NCBI GenBank assembly: GCA_964016985.1
Contig: OZ024823.1
Location: 131,770,112-131,834,111, forward strand
DNA length: 64,000 nucleotides
Direction: 5' to 3'
Origin: Anodontia alba
Lineage: Eukaryota > Mollusca > Bivalvia > Lucinida > Lucinidae
Shown here: positions 41,183 through 52,697 of the stretch, piece by piece
Layout of the letters: each line of letters begins with the position of its first letter
Numbering within the stretch: position 1 is the stretch's first letter
Translations under genes and position numbers: made by a program
The notes under the pieces: model-generated
The model's database searches: none
What the model saw: only the letters and a program-made list of their open reading frames with translations
What the model was told of the DNA's origin: nothing

Positions 41183-41909
41183 GTACTGGATATACTATCC
41201 TCGGAGGATACGTTGACAGTGACGTCACTGATTGTTTATGTTGTTAGACCAAGTCCATTTTAATAAATCGGTAAACGCACCCGAATAGCTACCTTCAATA
41301 AATATTATAAGCAGCGGTAACCGTAAATCCGCAGTAACTCAGTGGTAGTTTACCTAGACTACAAATATGGACATTATGGGTTCGAATCTTAGTTTCATTA
41401 TTATTATTATTATTATTTTATACATTTTCAGAATAAGACATAAAAGAAAAATATGCTAAGAAAGAAAAAAGTATTTTGCTATTATCGGTTATGAAATAAT
41501 TTTCCATTGCAGCGACATTTAATTTCCTCTTTTGCAAATAAAACCGGTAAGTCTAGTTACCCGTTTAGTTTGAATGATTACCGCGTGCTGACAATCCGTG
41601 CAATATGGAGACAAGAACGCTGGAAGCCTGGCATTTGTGTAAAAATGTCAACACCGCCATAATATTGTCTAATAATATGATTTAGAATAATAACATTTGT
41701 AACATACAAGGACAATAAGTAAAAGCATTTTTTTTTTCTGAAAAAAAAAAAAAAAAAAGCTGATGTGTTGCTAGGATCTCGGGTACTAAAAATCGTTATA
41801 AAAATTATTAGTAACGTTTTCCGATAATTCATGCATAACCTGCTTTTCCCAGGTATGGTGGTAGCTGCCGTGATGTCACTGTCAAATTATCTTCCGAGGA
41901 CTATACCTG
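41183..41909. mobile_element. Inverted-repeat element, about 727 bp
   Basis: Left end GGATATACTATCCTCGGAGG, then GACAGTGACGTCACTG; right end CAGTGACATCACGG complement, then CCGAGGACTATACC. Internal TTATTATTA microsatellite (41398-41416) and a 19-A run near 41740. No transposase frame. Confidence 0.65.
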
Positions 41910-42427
41910 GTAGATTTCCGCATTGTTCACAAGGGACGCAACTTTTATGAATTATTATTTGCTTCCCTGAGTCCCTTCTACAAAGAGATCTACGCCCTTC
42001 GGAGCAAATTATTTCTTTTAGAGTAGATCTATTCCAGTGGGAGCCAAAAAGAATTTGATAGAGTTATATCCTTTGAAAATGTTTCAGTTCTCCTTAATAT
42101 TTTCATACTGGTTGCCAGGTAGTATTTATCAGTCTGTCGGCAAACTTTGATGTGTATATATAAACTTTCTATGAAGATGCTACAGACGATCTGCGTGATA
42201 ATAGTCTTAAATTGAGCCTTCTCAGACCCGTTACAGAAGACCCTGATTAGCATGTCTTTACTGATCTGGGTTGCTGCTGCTCACACAAGAAAAAGGGGCA
42301 TTTTTTCACGTCGCCACTTTAATTATCACTAATGCACACGTTGCCGTGTCGCCTATGCGATACGAACATGCTATGCAGTATTATCCAGGTATACGTATAC
42401 TAATTATGTGTCGTGCCAAGAGAATGG
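41910..42427. other. No gene seen
   Basis: Contains a copy of the GAGCAAATTATTTC hairpin repeat (about 41935-42080). The rest is unassigned. Confidence 0.4.
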
Positions 42428-42735
42428 GTTTGTTTGTGTTGAGGTTTTACGGCCCAGTCAACCCAATGGGGTCATGTTGAGCGCGGTCAGTTTACCTAAC
42501 CACACGTTTACTGGGCAGGCTTAGTCCTCTAAGCGGTTAAACAGTATTGTGCATATTCTTTCGCCAGAAACTGACAACTGCCCATCTTGAAACAGCGGAA
42601 GGGAAAGAATGGCCGTAGAAAATATTTCATGATCAGTCTCCACGAGAGAATGTTGCCGATCTCGGTGGGGGTTGAACCCGCGCGCTCCTGGTCTCCAGTC
42701 GGGCGGCACATCCAACTGAACCACCAAGGCCAGCT
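42428..42735 (-). mobile_element. tRNA-derived SINE, full length, diverged
   Basis: Same family as 24184 and 25662. tRNA head at 42655-42735 on the minus strand with several changes (GCTGGCCTTGGTGGTTCAGT) that weaken the A box. Flanked by AAGAGAATGG and AAGAGAATTGG. Confidence 0.9.
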
Positions 42736-42828
42736 AAGAGAATTGGTACTTTCGAGTATATATGAAATGCAAAGACTTACATGATCTGCGACATCAGAAA
42801 AGAGCCGTTATAGCATATGTGCATAGCA

Positions 42829-43106
42829 CATCACGAGAACACGCCTATATAATTATGACCCCTTTAAACCCCACTTTTATATAGTAAAACTGGGGTTTAC
42901 AGGGGTATACATTATTTTTCTTATTTCTGCTCAAAAACATAGATTGTGGGTACTCGTTAGAACCGCCTCGGCGAGGCGGTTCTAACGAGTACCACAATCT
43001 ATGTTTTGAGCAGAAATATGAAAAATATCAGAGTTTTTCATCTGAAAATTTTCAGTTTTTTGAGGTGAAATTTTCTACATATTTGAATAGGCGAGTTTTC
43101 GTAATG
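42829..43106 (+). mobile_element. FB-F copy 16
   Basis: Forward copy, stem AACCGCCTCGGCGAGGCGGTT; right flank has GCGAGTTTTCG instead of GCGTGTTTTCG. Confidence 0.92.
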
Positions 43107-43410
43107 AAAGGTTCAGGCGAACCTTCGCATTTGAGCAGTCTCGCTAGAACCTATCCTTTTCGCTCACGTAAGCGTCAAAGAACCAGACATGTGGCATCGC
43201 TAGTGACTAGGAATGCGCACTGAACGATTAATTCGATGGAAAAAGTCCAAAGAATCTTTTTCTCCTGACGCGGCTCAAATCCTCCTATGCGTCTCATCAC
43301 GACAGTTTCTGTCTGAATATATAATCTACTGTATCCGTGAGTGAACAGTGAATTTCCTGTCTGATCTTGGTCTTCGCTGTCAGCATAGTTCCGAAGATGC
43401 ATTTTCCAAT
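43107..43410. repeat. Family V-like MITE, diverged
   Basis: CTTCGCATTTGAGCAGTCTCGC and GACCAAGATCAGACAGG-type words; too diverged to place ends. Confidence 0.4.
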
Positions 43411-43962
43411 GTTCATATATGCAGTTCACATATGCAGTGTTGCGATATACTCGTATGTACGTCCATCCGTCAGTCTTCATTTGTGTCAACCTAAGCACCT
43501 ATGTTAGTGTTCAAGTCTGTTTCTCTCGAACAATAGCGCCTGAACCTCTATTATGTCTTTTTCAACGACGGATATACACAATTCTGCACGCGGGTGGAAA
43601 AATCAGCCTAGACATGCCAACGTACGTCTCAGAGTGTCTTTGCACATAGGTCTATCAAGGTCAAACAATATTTAAGTTATGATCACAAATTTGTTCTACA
43701 ATACATATACTCATTTTACTACAATTAGGTTTGCTTATTGCACCATAGCCAAATTTTTATTTCTCATGGTAGAAGGTTCGATATGCCGTCGTGCAAAGAG
43801 GCATTATATTGGAGATTTCTAGACTAAAGGATTCACATTATTTGTTGAAACCGTGTATATACTATATATATCATTAACTATGTTTCTCTTATGAGGACCA
43901 TATTTTACTCTCAAGATATAAATACCTTATCATTATTATTATTATCATCATCATCATTATTA
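43411..43962. other. No gene seen
   Basis: Mixed sequence with an ATTATTATTATCATCATCATC simple stretch (43932-43966). Confidence 0.5.
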
Positions 43963-44145
43963 TTATACCTTTACAAACAGTGTAGATCCAGATGAGACGA
44001 CTCGTAGCCGTCTCATCAGGATCTACACCGTTTGCCATTTTGTAACTGATTTTTTACTGAAACCTCTATTTGCAACAATGGATGTGTCCAAATTCAGAGA
44101 TCGAAGAGCCAATTTCAGAAACTCGGGGGTATAAAGATTTATCAA
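43963..44145. mobile_element. Family D MITE
   Basis: AACAGTGTAGATCCAGATGA, apical GACGACTCGTAGCCGTC, CATCAGGATCTACACCGTTT, then AGAAACTCGGGGGTATAAAG. Confidence 0.65.
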
Positions 44146-44237
44146 CTTACGGGCGAATGAGGGACATTGCATCGGGAGTGTAGCAACAGCATCACTGTTG
44201 CCCAACCACACTCAACGTTAGGGTACTGAACTGAACT

Positions 44238-44555
44238 CATTATGAAAACATTCCTATATAATTTTGACCCCCTTAAACCCCACTTTTATATAGTAAAACT
44301 GGGATTTACAGGGATATACATTATTTTTGTTATTTCTGCTCAAAAACATAGATTGTGGGTACTCGTTAGAACCGCCTCGACGAGGCGGTTCTAACGAGTA
44401 CCCACAATCTATATACGAGGCGGTTCTAACGAGTACCCACAATCTATGTTTTGAGCAGAAATATGAAAAATATCAGATTTTTTTATCTGAAAAAAAAATG
44501 CCATTTTTTGGTAGTAAAATTTTCAATATATTTGAGTAGGCGTGTTTTCGTAATG
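44238..44555 (+). mobile_element. FB-F copy 17, right stem duplicated
   Basis: Forward copy. The right stem half CGAGGCGGTTCTAACGAGTA plus CCCACAATCTAT occurs twice (44381-44412 and 44416-44447). Confidence 0.92.
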
Positions 44556-45040
44556 TGGATGTATCGGGATTTCACTGTCCTAAATAGTTTTGGTTGCCAA
44601 AAACTGTCCTCATTGTTTCGTCTTCTTCAACAAACAATCAGCTCCAGGTTTCCGTCTAATTTTACCTACGTATTTATACAAGTCTATGTCGATAAATATC
44701 AACATTTCCAATCTTGCCAAGAGACTAGTATTCTTGGAATCCTTCAAGTAATTCAGGCGGAAGTAATTATCATTGTGTTTCAGGGTTCCCTAATTACATT
44801 TGCAAGTAATTATCGCATGCTATTGGCTGTTTGTTAACCAGCTGCCTGTCGTATGCAAGATTATGCGTATAAAAACATGTCAGTTGTTTTGCGCACTTCA
44901 AAAGAGGTTCCTATATATGTTGTGTTAAGTACAAGAAAACAATGCAAGCATCTAATATGCTATTATTTATCACCATAAGATATATAACAGACATTTTACG
45001 TAGGCATGTTGTATCAAAAAATTGTGACAACACGCACACG
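44556..45040. other. No gene seen
   Basis: A TATA-like GTATAAAAACATG at about 44867-44879 (plus strand) was noted but no transcription unit could be tied to it. Confidence 0.3.
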
Positions 45041-45047
45041 TAAAGAA

Positions 45048-45167
45048 ATATGAGGGGCATTCAACAACTGAGCCATGTAATGAGAAAATATGAGGGGCAT
45101 TCAATAAGTGAGGCATGCAATGAGAAAATATGAGGGGCATTCAATAACTGAGGCATGTAATGAGAAA
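45048..45167 (+). repeat. Three tandem 41-bp units resembling a mariner end
   Basis: AATATGAGGGGCATTCAATA, AGTGAGGCATG and TAATGAGA repeated at about 45048, 45087 and 45128. GAGGGGCATTCAATAAGTG resembles mariner inverted repeats. Confidence 0.8.
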
Positions 45168-45454
45168 AGGGTCCTGGTCGCAGATCTGCTCAATCTGACC
45201 ACGGACTCCGTTATCCGCTTACATACCACATACAGATTCAGTGATATCCACTTGACCTGTCTGTGTTAGACCATTAGTCAACAAAGGCAGCTAAATACAT
45301 TCTAACTTATTAGAGCAAATGAAAAAATGCAGTGTGCAATTTAATAAGTGAAAACGAAGATATGACAATTTGATCACATTATTCTTTTTGTCTGTTTTAA
45401 AGCTTATTTCTTCAATGATTAGGCAGCGAATCCTTATACAGACCGAACATATAT

Positions 45455-45541
45455 ATTATATTATATTATATTATATTATATTATATTATATTATATTATA
45501 TTATATTATATTATATTATATTATATTATATTATATTATAT
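45455..45541. repeat. (TTATA)n microsatellite
   Basis: About 17 uninterrupted 5-bp ATATT/TTATA units. Confidence 0.97.
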
Positions 45542-45587
45542 AATTCGGATCTGCATCAGAATTAACCAATTGTAGTCCGGAGACCCG

Positions 45588-45789
45588 TAAAGGGTAAATT
45601 GCAAACAGTGCAGACCGAGATCAGACGCCGCAGATCGCGGCGTCTGATCAGGGTCTCCACTGTTTGCAAATAGTTTAGCCATTTTTATTTAGGAATATGT
45701 AAATTTCATAGTCAGCTGTACCTAAAATTGAAACTGGACTCTTCCAATATATAGTGTGGAAAAGTCTATTCAGTCTACAATGGGTTAAT
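45588..45789. mobile_element. pB-B-related MITE
   Basis: GCAAACAGTGCAGACCGAGA, apical GACGCCGCAGATCGCGGCGTC and complement, then an asymmetric arm with GGACTCTTCC, ending ATGGGTTAA. Confidence 0.65.
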
Positions 45790-46039
45790 GGCGATGTTTC
45801 GCGTGAGTGAAACTGGTTTAAGCCTCCAGTAGGTGGTCTGCTGACCGCATCTCGAAAAATATGCTTCAATTCGCTAAGGGGCGTTACTCGTAAAGTTACC
45901 TGTGAGAACCGGTAGTTGACTGGACAGTTATTTCCCGTAGGTCGCTATGGCCATGATTCTGATATTCAACACTTGCGGAAACGCACTAGATGTCAGACCG
46001 CCAATATTTTACTAATCCTTACTTCTTCTGGTGCCTCGG

Positions 46040-46193
46040 GAACCGCCTCGTCGAGATGGTTCTAACGAGTACCCACAATCTATGTTTTTGAGCAGAAATA
46101 ACAAAAATAATGTATACCCCTGTAAACCCCAGTTTTACTATATAAAAGTGGGGTTTAAGGGGGTCAAAATTAGATAGGCATGTTTTCGTGATG
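46040..46193 (-). mobile_element. FB-F copy 18, truncated
   Basis: Starts at the left stem apex (AACCGCCTCGTCGAGATGG) and runs to TCGTGATG; the other arm is missing. Confidence 0.85.
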
Positions 46194-46411
46194 AGAAAAA
46201 CGAATAATGAAGCCCTGCCTGGACTGCAGCAGACTCAGTAGTGTGAAAGAGGGGAGACATAATTCGGTTTCTTAGGGCCTTTACTGTTCCCTTAGGAAAT
46301 CACTTTAAAGTCATTTTACGAACGTTGCCTTGTTTGTGAAGTACTGAAAAACTATTTGCAAGTAAACGTTATCGAAATCCAGATATGCGCACTAATAATG
46401 GTCTAATAATG

Positions 46412-46636
46412 GTCAACTCTTAAAGCGCCAATCACAACTGCAGCAGATGACATTTTGTAATATTTTTAGTATTCTTTACTACTTTTAAAAGTAAGTTCTG
46501 ATATTTAAGACGATTCACATGAAATGTCAAGACTATTTTTTTTCTGAAAAATAAAAGAAAGACTTATTTTTTCTGAAAAATTAAAAAAAAAAAGAATGCC
46601 GTCTGCTACAAATTTTGCTTGACGCTTTTATGGTTA
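46412..46636. mobile_element. pB-C-like MITE, diverged
   Basis: TCAACTCTTAAAGCGCCAATC to TTGACGCTTTTATGGTTAA; internal GCAGATGACATT/AATGCCGTCTGC inverted words. Confidence 0.7.
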
Positions 46637-46802
46637 AGATCCCTCTCCCCCAGATAATCTAAGGTATTAGTTAAACGGAGATTAAAGATAAGAAACACCA
46701 GCATTATAAATAGTTTCTTTCATTCTAAGTCTGTGATATAGGAAAACTTTTGTTACATATGTGTAGTTAGCAGCCGCTTCCAGCCAACAAGACTTGATAT
46801 TT

Positions 46803-48335
46803 ACGAGGGCACTTCAAAAAGTTATCGGCCTTACCTACGAGTAGCAAAATCGATACAGCTAATTTGTTTTTCGGATACAACTATAATACAAGGTCTTATA
46901 ACTTTATCCACCCAATCTGATTTATCTGCTGTTATATATATGCAGAAGACATATTTTTAATATATATAGGGTGGCGATAATCTTAAAAATAGAAAAACGA
47001 GAAATCAGAGCTGCTAACATATACCTTCATATATAAAAAATGAACACCAAGGAAATCCATGATGACATGGTGAAAACACTTTGTGAGGATTCTCCTTCCT
47101 ATTCCACAGTATAGAAATGGGTTTAACCAATTTAAGCCTAGCGTCCCAGAAAAGGGACATTGGCAAAAAGTGTAGACCCAGATCAGACGCCGCAAAACGC
47201 GGCGTCTGATCAGGGTCTACACTGTTTGCGTTAAATTTAGAAATTTCTACAAAAGCTGGTAATAATAAATTCTAACCAGACACCCCCTGTATAGGAAATG
47301 AATCTGTCCATAAGGCTGATGTAGAAGAGTCCACTCGGCATAAATGGGTTAACGCGAGGCAATGAGAGCACTGATAATGCTCCAAGGCCGGGTCCTCCAA
47401 ACTCTGCCATCACAGACCATCTGATTGAGGTAATTCACCGCATGGTGATAAATGATGGACATGTTCCAGTCCAACATATTGCAGACAGCATGGGTATCAG
47501 TGTTTTTGACTTACATTCTGGGGATGAGCAAACTGTCCGCAACTTAGATTCCCCAGGTGTTTACCCCAAACCAAGAACCAAAAAGACTGAACATTTCGAG
47601 CACATGTTTAGATCGTTTTCAGGCTGAGCCAGCCAACTTCTTCAAGAGATTTGTGACTTAGGATGAAACATGGGTTCTTCATTTTGATCCTGAATCCAAG
47701 TCTCAAAGTAAACAGTGGAAACATTCTGGGTCTCCGCCTTCCAAAACGTTCAAGCGAGTTGCATCTGTTGGCAAGGTGATGGCTTCTGTTTTCTGGGACT
47801 GTTAGGGAGTGCTCACGATTGAATTCTTGCGAAGGGTCAAACCATAAACGGGGCCTATCATTATGCATAAGAATTGCGATAGCTGAAGGAAGCGATCGAA
47901 ACAAATAGAAGAGCAAAGCTTCGATCATGCATTCTGTTGTTGCAGAACAATGCTCCAGTCCTTACAGCACAAGTTGCAATGGCAGAAACTAAAAGATGTA
48001 GCTTTGAACTGTTGCCCTTGGGCTTCGATCAGGCATTCTATTGAAACAGGACAATGCTCCAGTCCACACAGCACAAGTTGCAATGCAGAAACTAAAAGAT
48101 GTAGCTTTGAACTGTTGCACTTGGGCTTCGACCAGGCATTCTATTGAAACAGGACAATGCTCCAGTCCACACAGCACAAGTTGCAATGCAGAAACTAAAA
48201 GATCTAGCTTTGAACTGTTGCCCCAAGCCCCTTACTCACCGGATCTTGCATCATCTGACTTTTACATTTTCTCTAAACTGAAATCCCACATTCTTGGTAG
48301 CCACTTTCAAAGTGATGATGAGAGTCATTGATGTT
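46803..48335 (+). pseudogene. mariner element M3, transposase interrupted and internally triplicated
   Basis: A mariner-like end CGAGGGCACTTCAAAAAGTT near 46806 is followed by a transposase start at 47040 (MNTKEIHDDMVKTLCEDSPS YSTV). A pB-B MITE interrupts it at 47123-47352, after which RGNESTDNAPRPGPPNSAIT and VQHIADSMGIS continue. A degenerate first-Asp region is near 47640. At 47949-48210 a unit of about 102 bp coding for the second catalytic region (NNAPVLTAQVAM type) is present three times. Then PQAPYSPDLASSDFYIFSKL with the third Asp, and GSHFQSDDES. Inactive; right inverted end not found. Confidence 0.85.
47123..47352. mobile_element. pB-B MITE inside M3
   Basis: TTAACCAATTTAAGCCTAGC to AAATGGGTTAA; palindrome AGTGTAGACCCAGATCAGAC, GCCGCAAAACGCGGC and complement. 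It was inserted into the mariner reading frame, so it is the younger of the two. Confidence 0.9.
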
Positions 48336-48349
48336 GTTTCAGAGTATCC

Positions 48350-49775
48350 CCGTATCCTACATATCAACACCCCTCGCCATATTGTGCGTACAAATATCAT
48401 CCCAGGTTTTTTATCCAATACCAAAATACTAATATCCCTCCCAACACTCACCCCACTCAGGTATTCCACACACAAATATCTATCCTCAAACTCGCTACTC
48501 CCATATCCCACATAAAACTGTCAATCTCCATATTCACTGCCCCACCCGCTAGCCAACCTATAACCCACTTTTCACACTCACTAACACCTATCCCACATAC
48601 AACCTCACTACCCCAATTTCCCACATACAACTGACTGCCCCCGTTCCCACGTACAATTGTCCCTCCCAAAACTTACTACCCCCATATCCCATTTAAAAAT
48701 GTCCCTCCCCAAACTGACTACGTCCAATCCCACATACAAGTTTTTCTCCACAATCGCACTGCTCTTATATCCCACATACAACTGTCCCTCCTCAAACCGA
48801 TTACCCCATTCCCATGTACATCTGTCCCTTCCAAAACTCACTACCCCATATCCCACATACAACAGTCAATCCCCATATTCACTGTTCCCCTAGACCACAT
48901 ACAACTGTCTCTTTTCATACTCACTAACACCTATCCAATATACAAATGTCCCTCTCTAACCCTCATTCCCACATACAAATGTCAATCCCCATATTCACTA
49001 TTTCTCTAACCCGTCTACAACTGTCTATCTTCATACTCACTAACACCTATCCTACATACAACTGGCCCTGCCCAAATATCCCACATACAACTGTTATTCC
49101 CAAAAATCACCATCCCCCGAGCCCACCTACAAATGTCTATCCTCATATTCAATATCTCCCTTCAGATGCACATATTCTACGTACAACTGTCCATTCCAAA
49201 ACTCACTACCCCCATATACCACATACAAACTGTCAATCCCCATATTTACTATCCCCTTAGCCTACCTACAAATGTCTCTCTTCACACGCACATATTCTAC
49301 ATACAACTGTCCCTTCTAAACGTGAATATCTCCGAAAGCCACACACAACTGTCCCTCCTCACACTGACTACCTCCACAAACATATATCCCTCCCTACATT
49401 CAGTCGTTATACGTATCGTATATACATATAATTCTACCCACATTCACAAATAGTGTAAAACCCCGTACACCAGATACAAAACTCTCTTCCCATACTCACC
49501 ACCACCGTATCCCACATGTCTGTCCTTCAACACGCACACTACCACATATCCCACATAAAACTGTTCCTCTTCACGCTCATTGCTTCCGTATCCCACAAAC
49601 AACTATCTAAAATATCCCTTCCCACATTTACTGCCTTCACATTCCACTGACTTTTTCCATACTAACTACCCATTGTCCCGCATGCAAATACCCCTTCCCC
49701 AACAAACTACATGTACATCGCTCCAATCCCGCATAGAACAATGTCCATTCCCAAACTCACTACTCCGTATCCATT

Positions 49776-49780
<5 letters not shown>
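48350..49780 (+). repeat. Degenerate minisatellite, unit about 42 bp, pyrimidine-rich plus strand
   Basis: Unit approximates TATCCCACATACAACTGTCC, CTCCTCAAACTCACTACCCC repeated some 30 times with many changes. G is nearly absent from the plus strand. Long open frames here on both strands are a by-product of the repeat. Confidence 0.85.

Positions 49781-49781
<1 letters not shown>

Positions 49782-49842
<61 letters not shown>
49782..49842. repeat. (TC)n microsatellite
   Basis: About 29 CT units at the end of the minisatellite; flanking units continue to about 49930. Confidence 0.96.
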
Positions 49843-49843
<1 letters not shown>

Positions 49844-49929
49844 ATACAAATGCAACAAAAATTAAACAAAAATAAAACAAAAATTAGTAACCCCGTGTCC
49901 CACATACAAATATACCGAAAAACAAAACG

Positions 49930-50240
49930 AACACCCCTATAAAGTGGGCAATACCACAAAAAAATACTATTGCACATTTGATTCTTCTAAAACCTCTTCA
50001 ATATTTAAAACAACGCCACTTCCTGATGGTATCTACAGATTCCGAATTCTTATTACATTGCATTGGGCGTTTCACAAGAAAATATAGAACCGCTCCACGG
50101 AAAGACGTCCCTTCGCGGCATTAGCAGACAGCGAAAGTAAACACTATTTAATCTACGACACCGGCGAATTAACTAATTGGTCTCTACGAAATCATATATT
50201 TCCGTGTGTTTTGTTGTAATTTAGTCTTTAAGGGTTAAGA
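49930..50240. other. No gene seen
   Basis: Unassigned sequence. Confidence 0.4.
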
Positions 50241-50259
50241 TGCAGATCAACCAGAGAAA

Positions 50260-50890
50260 AGGCACTACCTGATTAAGCACTTTGCTATACATTTAGCCAG
50301 AGAAGAAGCACTATCTGATTATCTGATTAAGAGCTTTGCTATACATTTAGCAAAAGAAAAAGCATTGTCTAATTACGAATTTTGCTAAGCATTTAGCCAG
50401 AGAAGAAGCACTATCTAATTACGAGTTTTGCTACGCATTTAGCCAGAGAAGAAGCACTATCTAATTACGAATTTAGCCAGAGAAGAAGCACTATCTCATT
50501 AAGAACTTTGCTATACATTTAGCCAATGAAGAAGTACTATCTGATGAAGAACTTTGATATACATATAGCCAGAGAAGAAGCACTATCTGATTAAGAACTT
50601 TGCTATACAAATAGCCAGAGAAGAAGCACTATCTGATTAAGAACTTTGATATACATATAGCCAGAGAAGAAGCACTATCTGATTAAGAACTTTGCTATAC
50701 ATTTAGCCAGTGAAGAAGTACTATCTGATTAAGAACTTTGATATACATATAGCCAGTGAAGAAGTACTATCTGATTAAGAACTTTGATATACATATAGCC
50801 AGTGAAGAAGTACTATCTGATTAAGAACTTTGATATATATAGAACCAGTGAAGAAGTACTATCTGATTAAGAACTTTGCTATACATTGAT
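50260..50890 (+). repeat. Minisatellite, unit 46 bp, about 13 copies
   Basis: Unit GAACTTTGATATACATATAG, CCAGAGAAGAAGCACTATCT, GATTAA. Early units have variants and small deletions; the central ones (50550-50880) are almost identical. Confidence 0.95.
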
Positions 50891-50947
50891 ATATTCTACT
50901 GTACAAAATCAGTCTGTAAGCGGATAGCGAATCCCATGATTAGACTG

Positions 50948-50992
50948 CGCGGATGCAAAGTTGCAGCAGACGACATTCTATAATTGATTTTT

Positions 50993-51028
<36 letters not shown>

Positions 51029-51178
51029 TGGGGTGTGGGAGGGGGGGGGACATTTTTCAGAGAATATATGCCAAGCAAACGCATGAAATATCAGGTCTTA
51101 TTTTCTATTAAAAAAAATAAGATAAATATTTCAAAGTGTCGTCTGCTGCAGTTGTGATTAGCACTTTAAGGGTTTAAC
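50948..51178. mobile_element. pB-C-like MITE with T-to-G tract
   Basis: GCAGCAGACGACATTC at left, GTCGTCTGCTGCAGTTGTG and GCACTTTAAGGGTTTAA at right, with a T run and G-rich run (51000-51050) between. Confidence 0.7.
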
Positions 51179-51938
51179 TTCACATCTGCTGGAAGGTATA
51201 TTTTCTCAAGGCCTCAGAGCGGAAATTCCCCGACGTCTCAACAAGTTCTCAAGTGTTCGGAAGGGTTTTTGATAACCAGTAAGAGTTTGAACATCAAGTG
51301 GTTGAGTATTGTACAAAGTGTTTAGACATTCATAAATGAGGCTTGGGTGTGACGAGGCTATCAAAACGTGTCTAATCGGTTCATAGGTTAGACAGACCCT
51401 GACTAGACAATGCACACTGGTCTGTGGCTGTGAGTACAACAGGTGTAAGTTTGCTTCTCAGTGTTACGCTTGGGGTTGTGGGGGTTGTGGGGGCCGGGGG
51501 GTAACTTGGAGGTAATTGTGGTACGGGTGTTCGAGCCAGTATTTCGAAACCTACCCCAATCATATACTTGGCCTTTGAAAAAACGGACCCATTCTTATAC
51601 TAGATCGTCTGATATGTTGACCCATTCATTTTTTGTGCCCATTATTGCTGGTACTTAGACACACATTGAATACCATAAGAACAAGTAGCCTTGAAAATCT
51701 CTGAAAGAAAAATATGTGCATGTACCGGGATACATCAGAAAAGTGGGGCCTTTCATATACTAATCCATAAAAATGGGGCCAATCATATACTTTTTGCTGA
51801 AAAAAAGGGGCCAATCATATACTTGGCAGCGCTGAAAAAGGGGCCATTCGGCACGCACATCCATACTATGCCATATATAGGAAGTTACACCAACACCCCC
51901 CAGCACCCTCCACCACGAGTATTTACGTAGAAGTACAA
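51179..51938. other. Unassigned; short degenerate repeats
   Basis: GGGGCCAATCATATACTT and variants recur at about 51545, 51745, 51775 and 51808. A minus-strand frame (51439-51206, 77 residues) looks protein-like but has no recognised family. Confidence 0.4.
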
Positions 51939-52051
51939 TTAACACATTTAAGCCTAGAGTCCCATAAATGGGACATTGGCAAACAGTGCAGGGTCTACAC
52001 TATTTGCATTAAGTACGGGAATATATATAAAACATGGCATAAACGGGTTAA
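51939..52051. mobile_element. pB-B MITE with internal deletion
   Basis: TTAACACATTTAAGCCTAGA to AAACGGGTTAA, but only the outer palindrome bases remain (AAACAGTGCAGGGTCTACAC): the apical hairpin has been lost. Confidence 0.8.
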
Positions 52052-52296
52052 CTGGATCCCACGGCGGTACCGATGCAAGGGGGGGGGGGGGGGCGGGGTG
52101 CGAGTTAGAGTCCATCGTGTCTTAGGCTACAACAAATAAAAAGCGGGGCCAAAACCATTCTTTTCGCTGCCATTAACCTTTCTCCACCCCAACCCCCACC
52201 TTAATCCCTAAATAGTATCCCATTCATTGCTAGGTGAATAGAGAGTGGGCGCATTCTGAGACCACCTGCTAAATGTAATATGAAAACAGCAGGTTG
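52052..52296. other. G run and unassigned DNA
   Basis: A G run at 52079-52098, then unassigned sequence. Confidence 0.5.
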
Positions 52297-52612
52297 TTGT
52301 CCACGTGATATCATTCACCAATGAGTTTATACGAAATCGCGATAACGTTTATTTATAGCCGCATTAGTTTTGTCGCTGTGATGTCAGAGTACAGTGCAAA
52401 AAGGGTGATCTGTAAAACCTGGACTGGGACATTGGCAAACAGTACACCCAGATCAGACGCCACAGAACGCGGCGTCTGACCAGGTTCTACACTGTTTGCT
52501 TAAATTACAGGAGGTTTAGGGTTAAATAAAGCAAATTTAAGTCCCCGTCCAGGACCATTTTCCCTGCCTACACTCAGAGACCCGCTAGTGCTGTCAGCGC
52601 TTTGATTTTGAA
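52297..52612. repeat. Repeat R3, copy 2
   Basis: Counterpart of 37008-37312 throughout, including GTTTATTTATAGC, AAAACCTGGACTGGGACATT and AGGACCATTTTCCC. Confidence 0.8.
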
Positions 52613-52697
52613 ATATCCTGACGTGACTTGTATAATATTTATCTCATCTCATTTCATGAAAGACTATAATTTCTGGTTGAGTGTTGGTTTAATTGTG

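Noticed and set aside
44860..44900. TATA-box-like GTATAAAA as a promoter
   Set aside because: Single AT-rich match with no transcript, coding exon or start context downstream.
45880..46000. Minus-strand segment with ATG and a CAG-GTAACT donor as a hydrolase first exon
   Set aside because: The frame closes after nine codons and has no family similarity.
48041..49942. Many open frames of 60-120 codons on both strands
   Set aside because: They follow the 42-bp minisatellite or the triplicated mariner segment; composition and repetition explain them.
51206..51563. Overlapping minus-strand frames of 77 and 60 codons
   Set aside because: They look protein-like but match no family I can name, have no splice context and overlap proline-rich low-complexity DNA.
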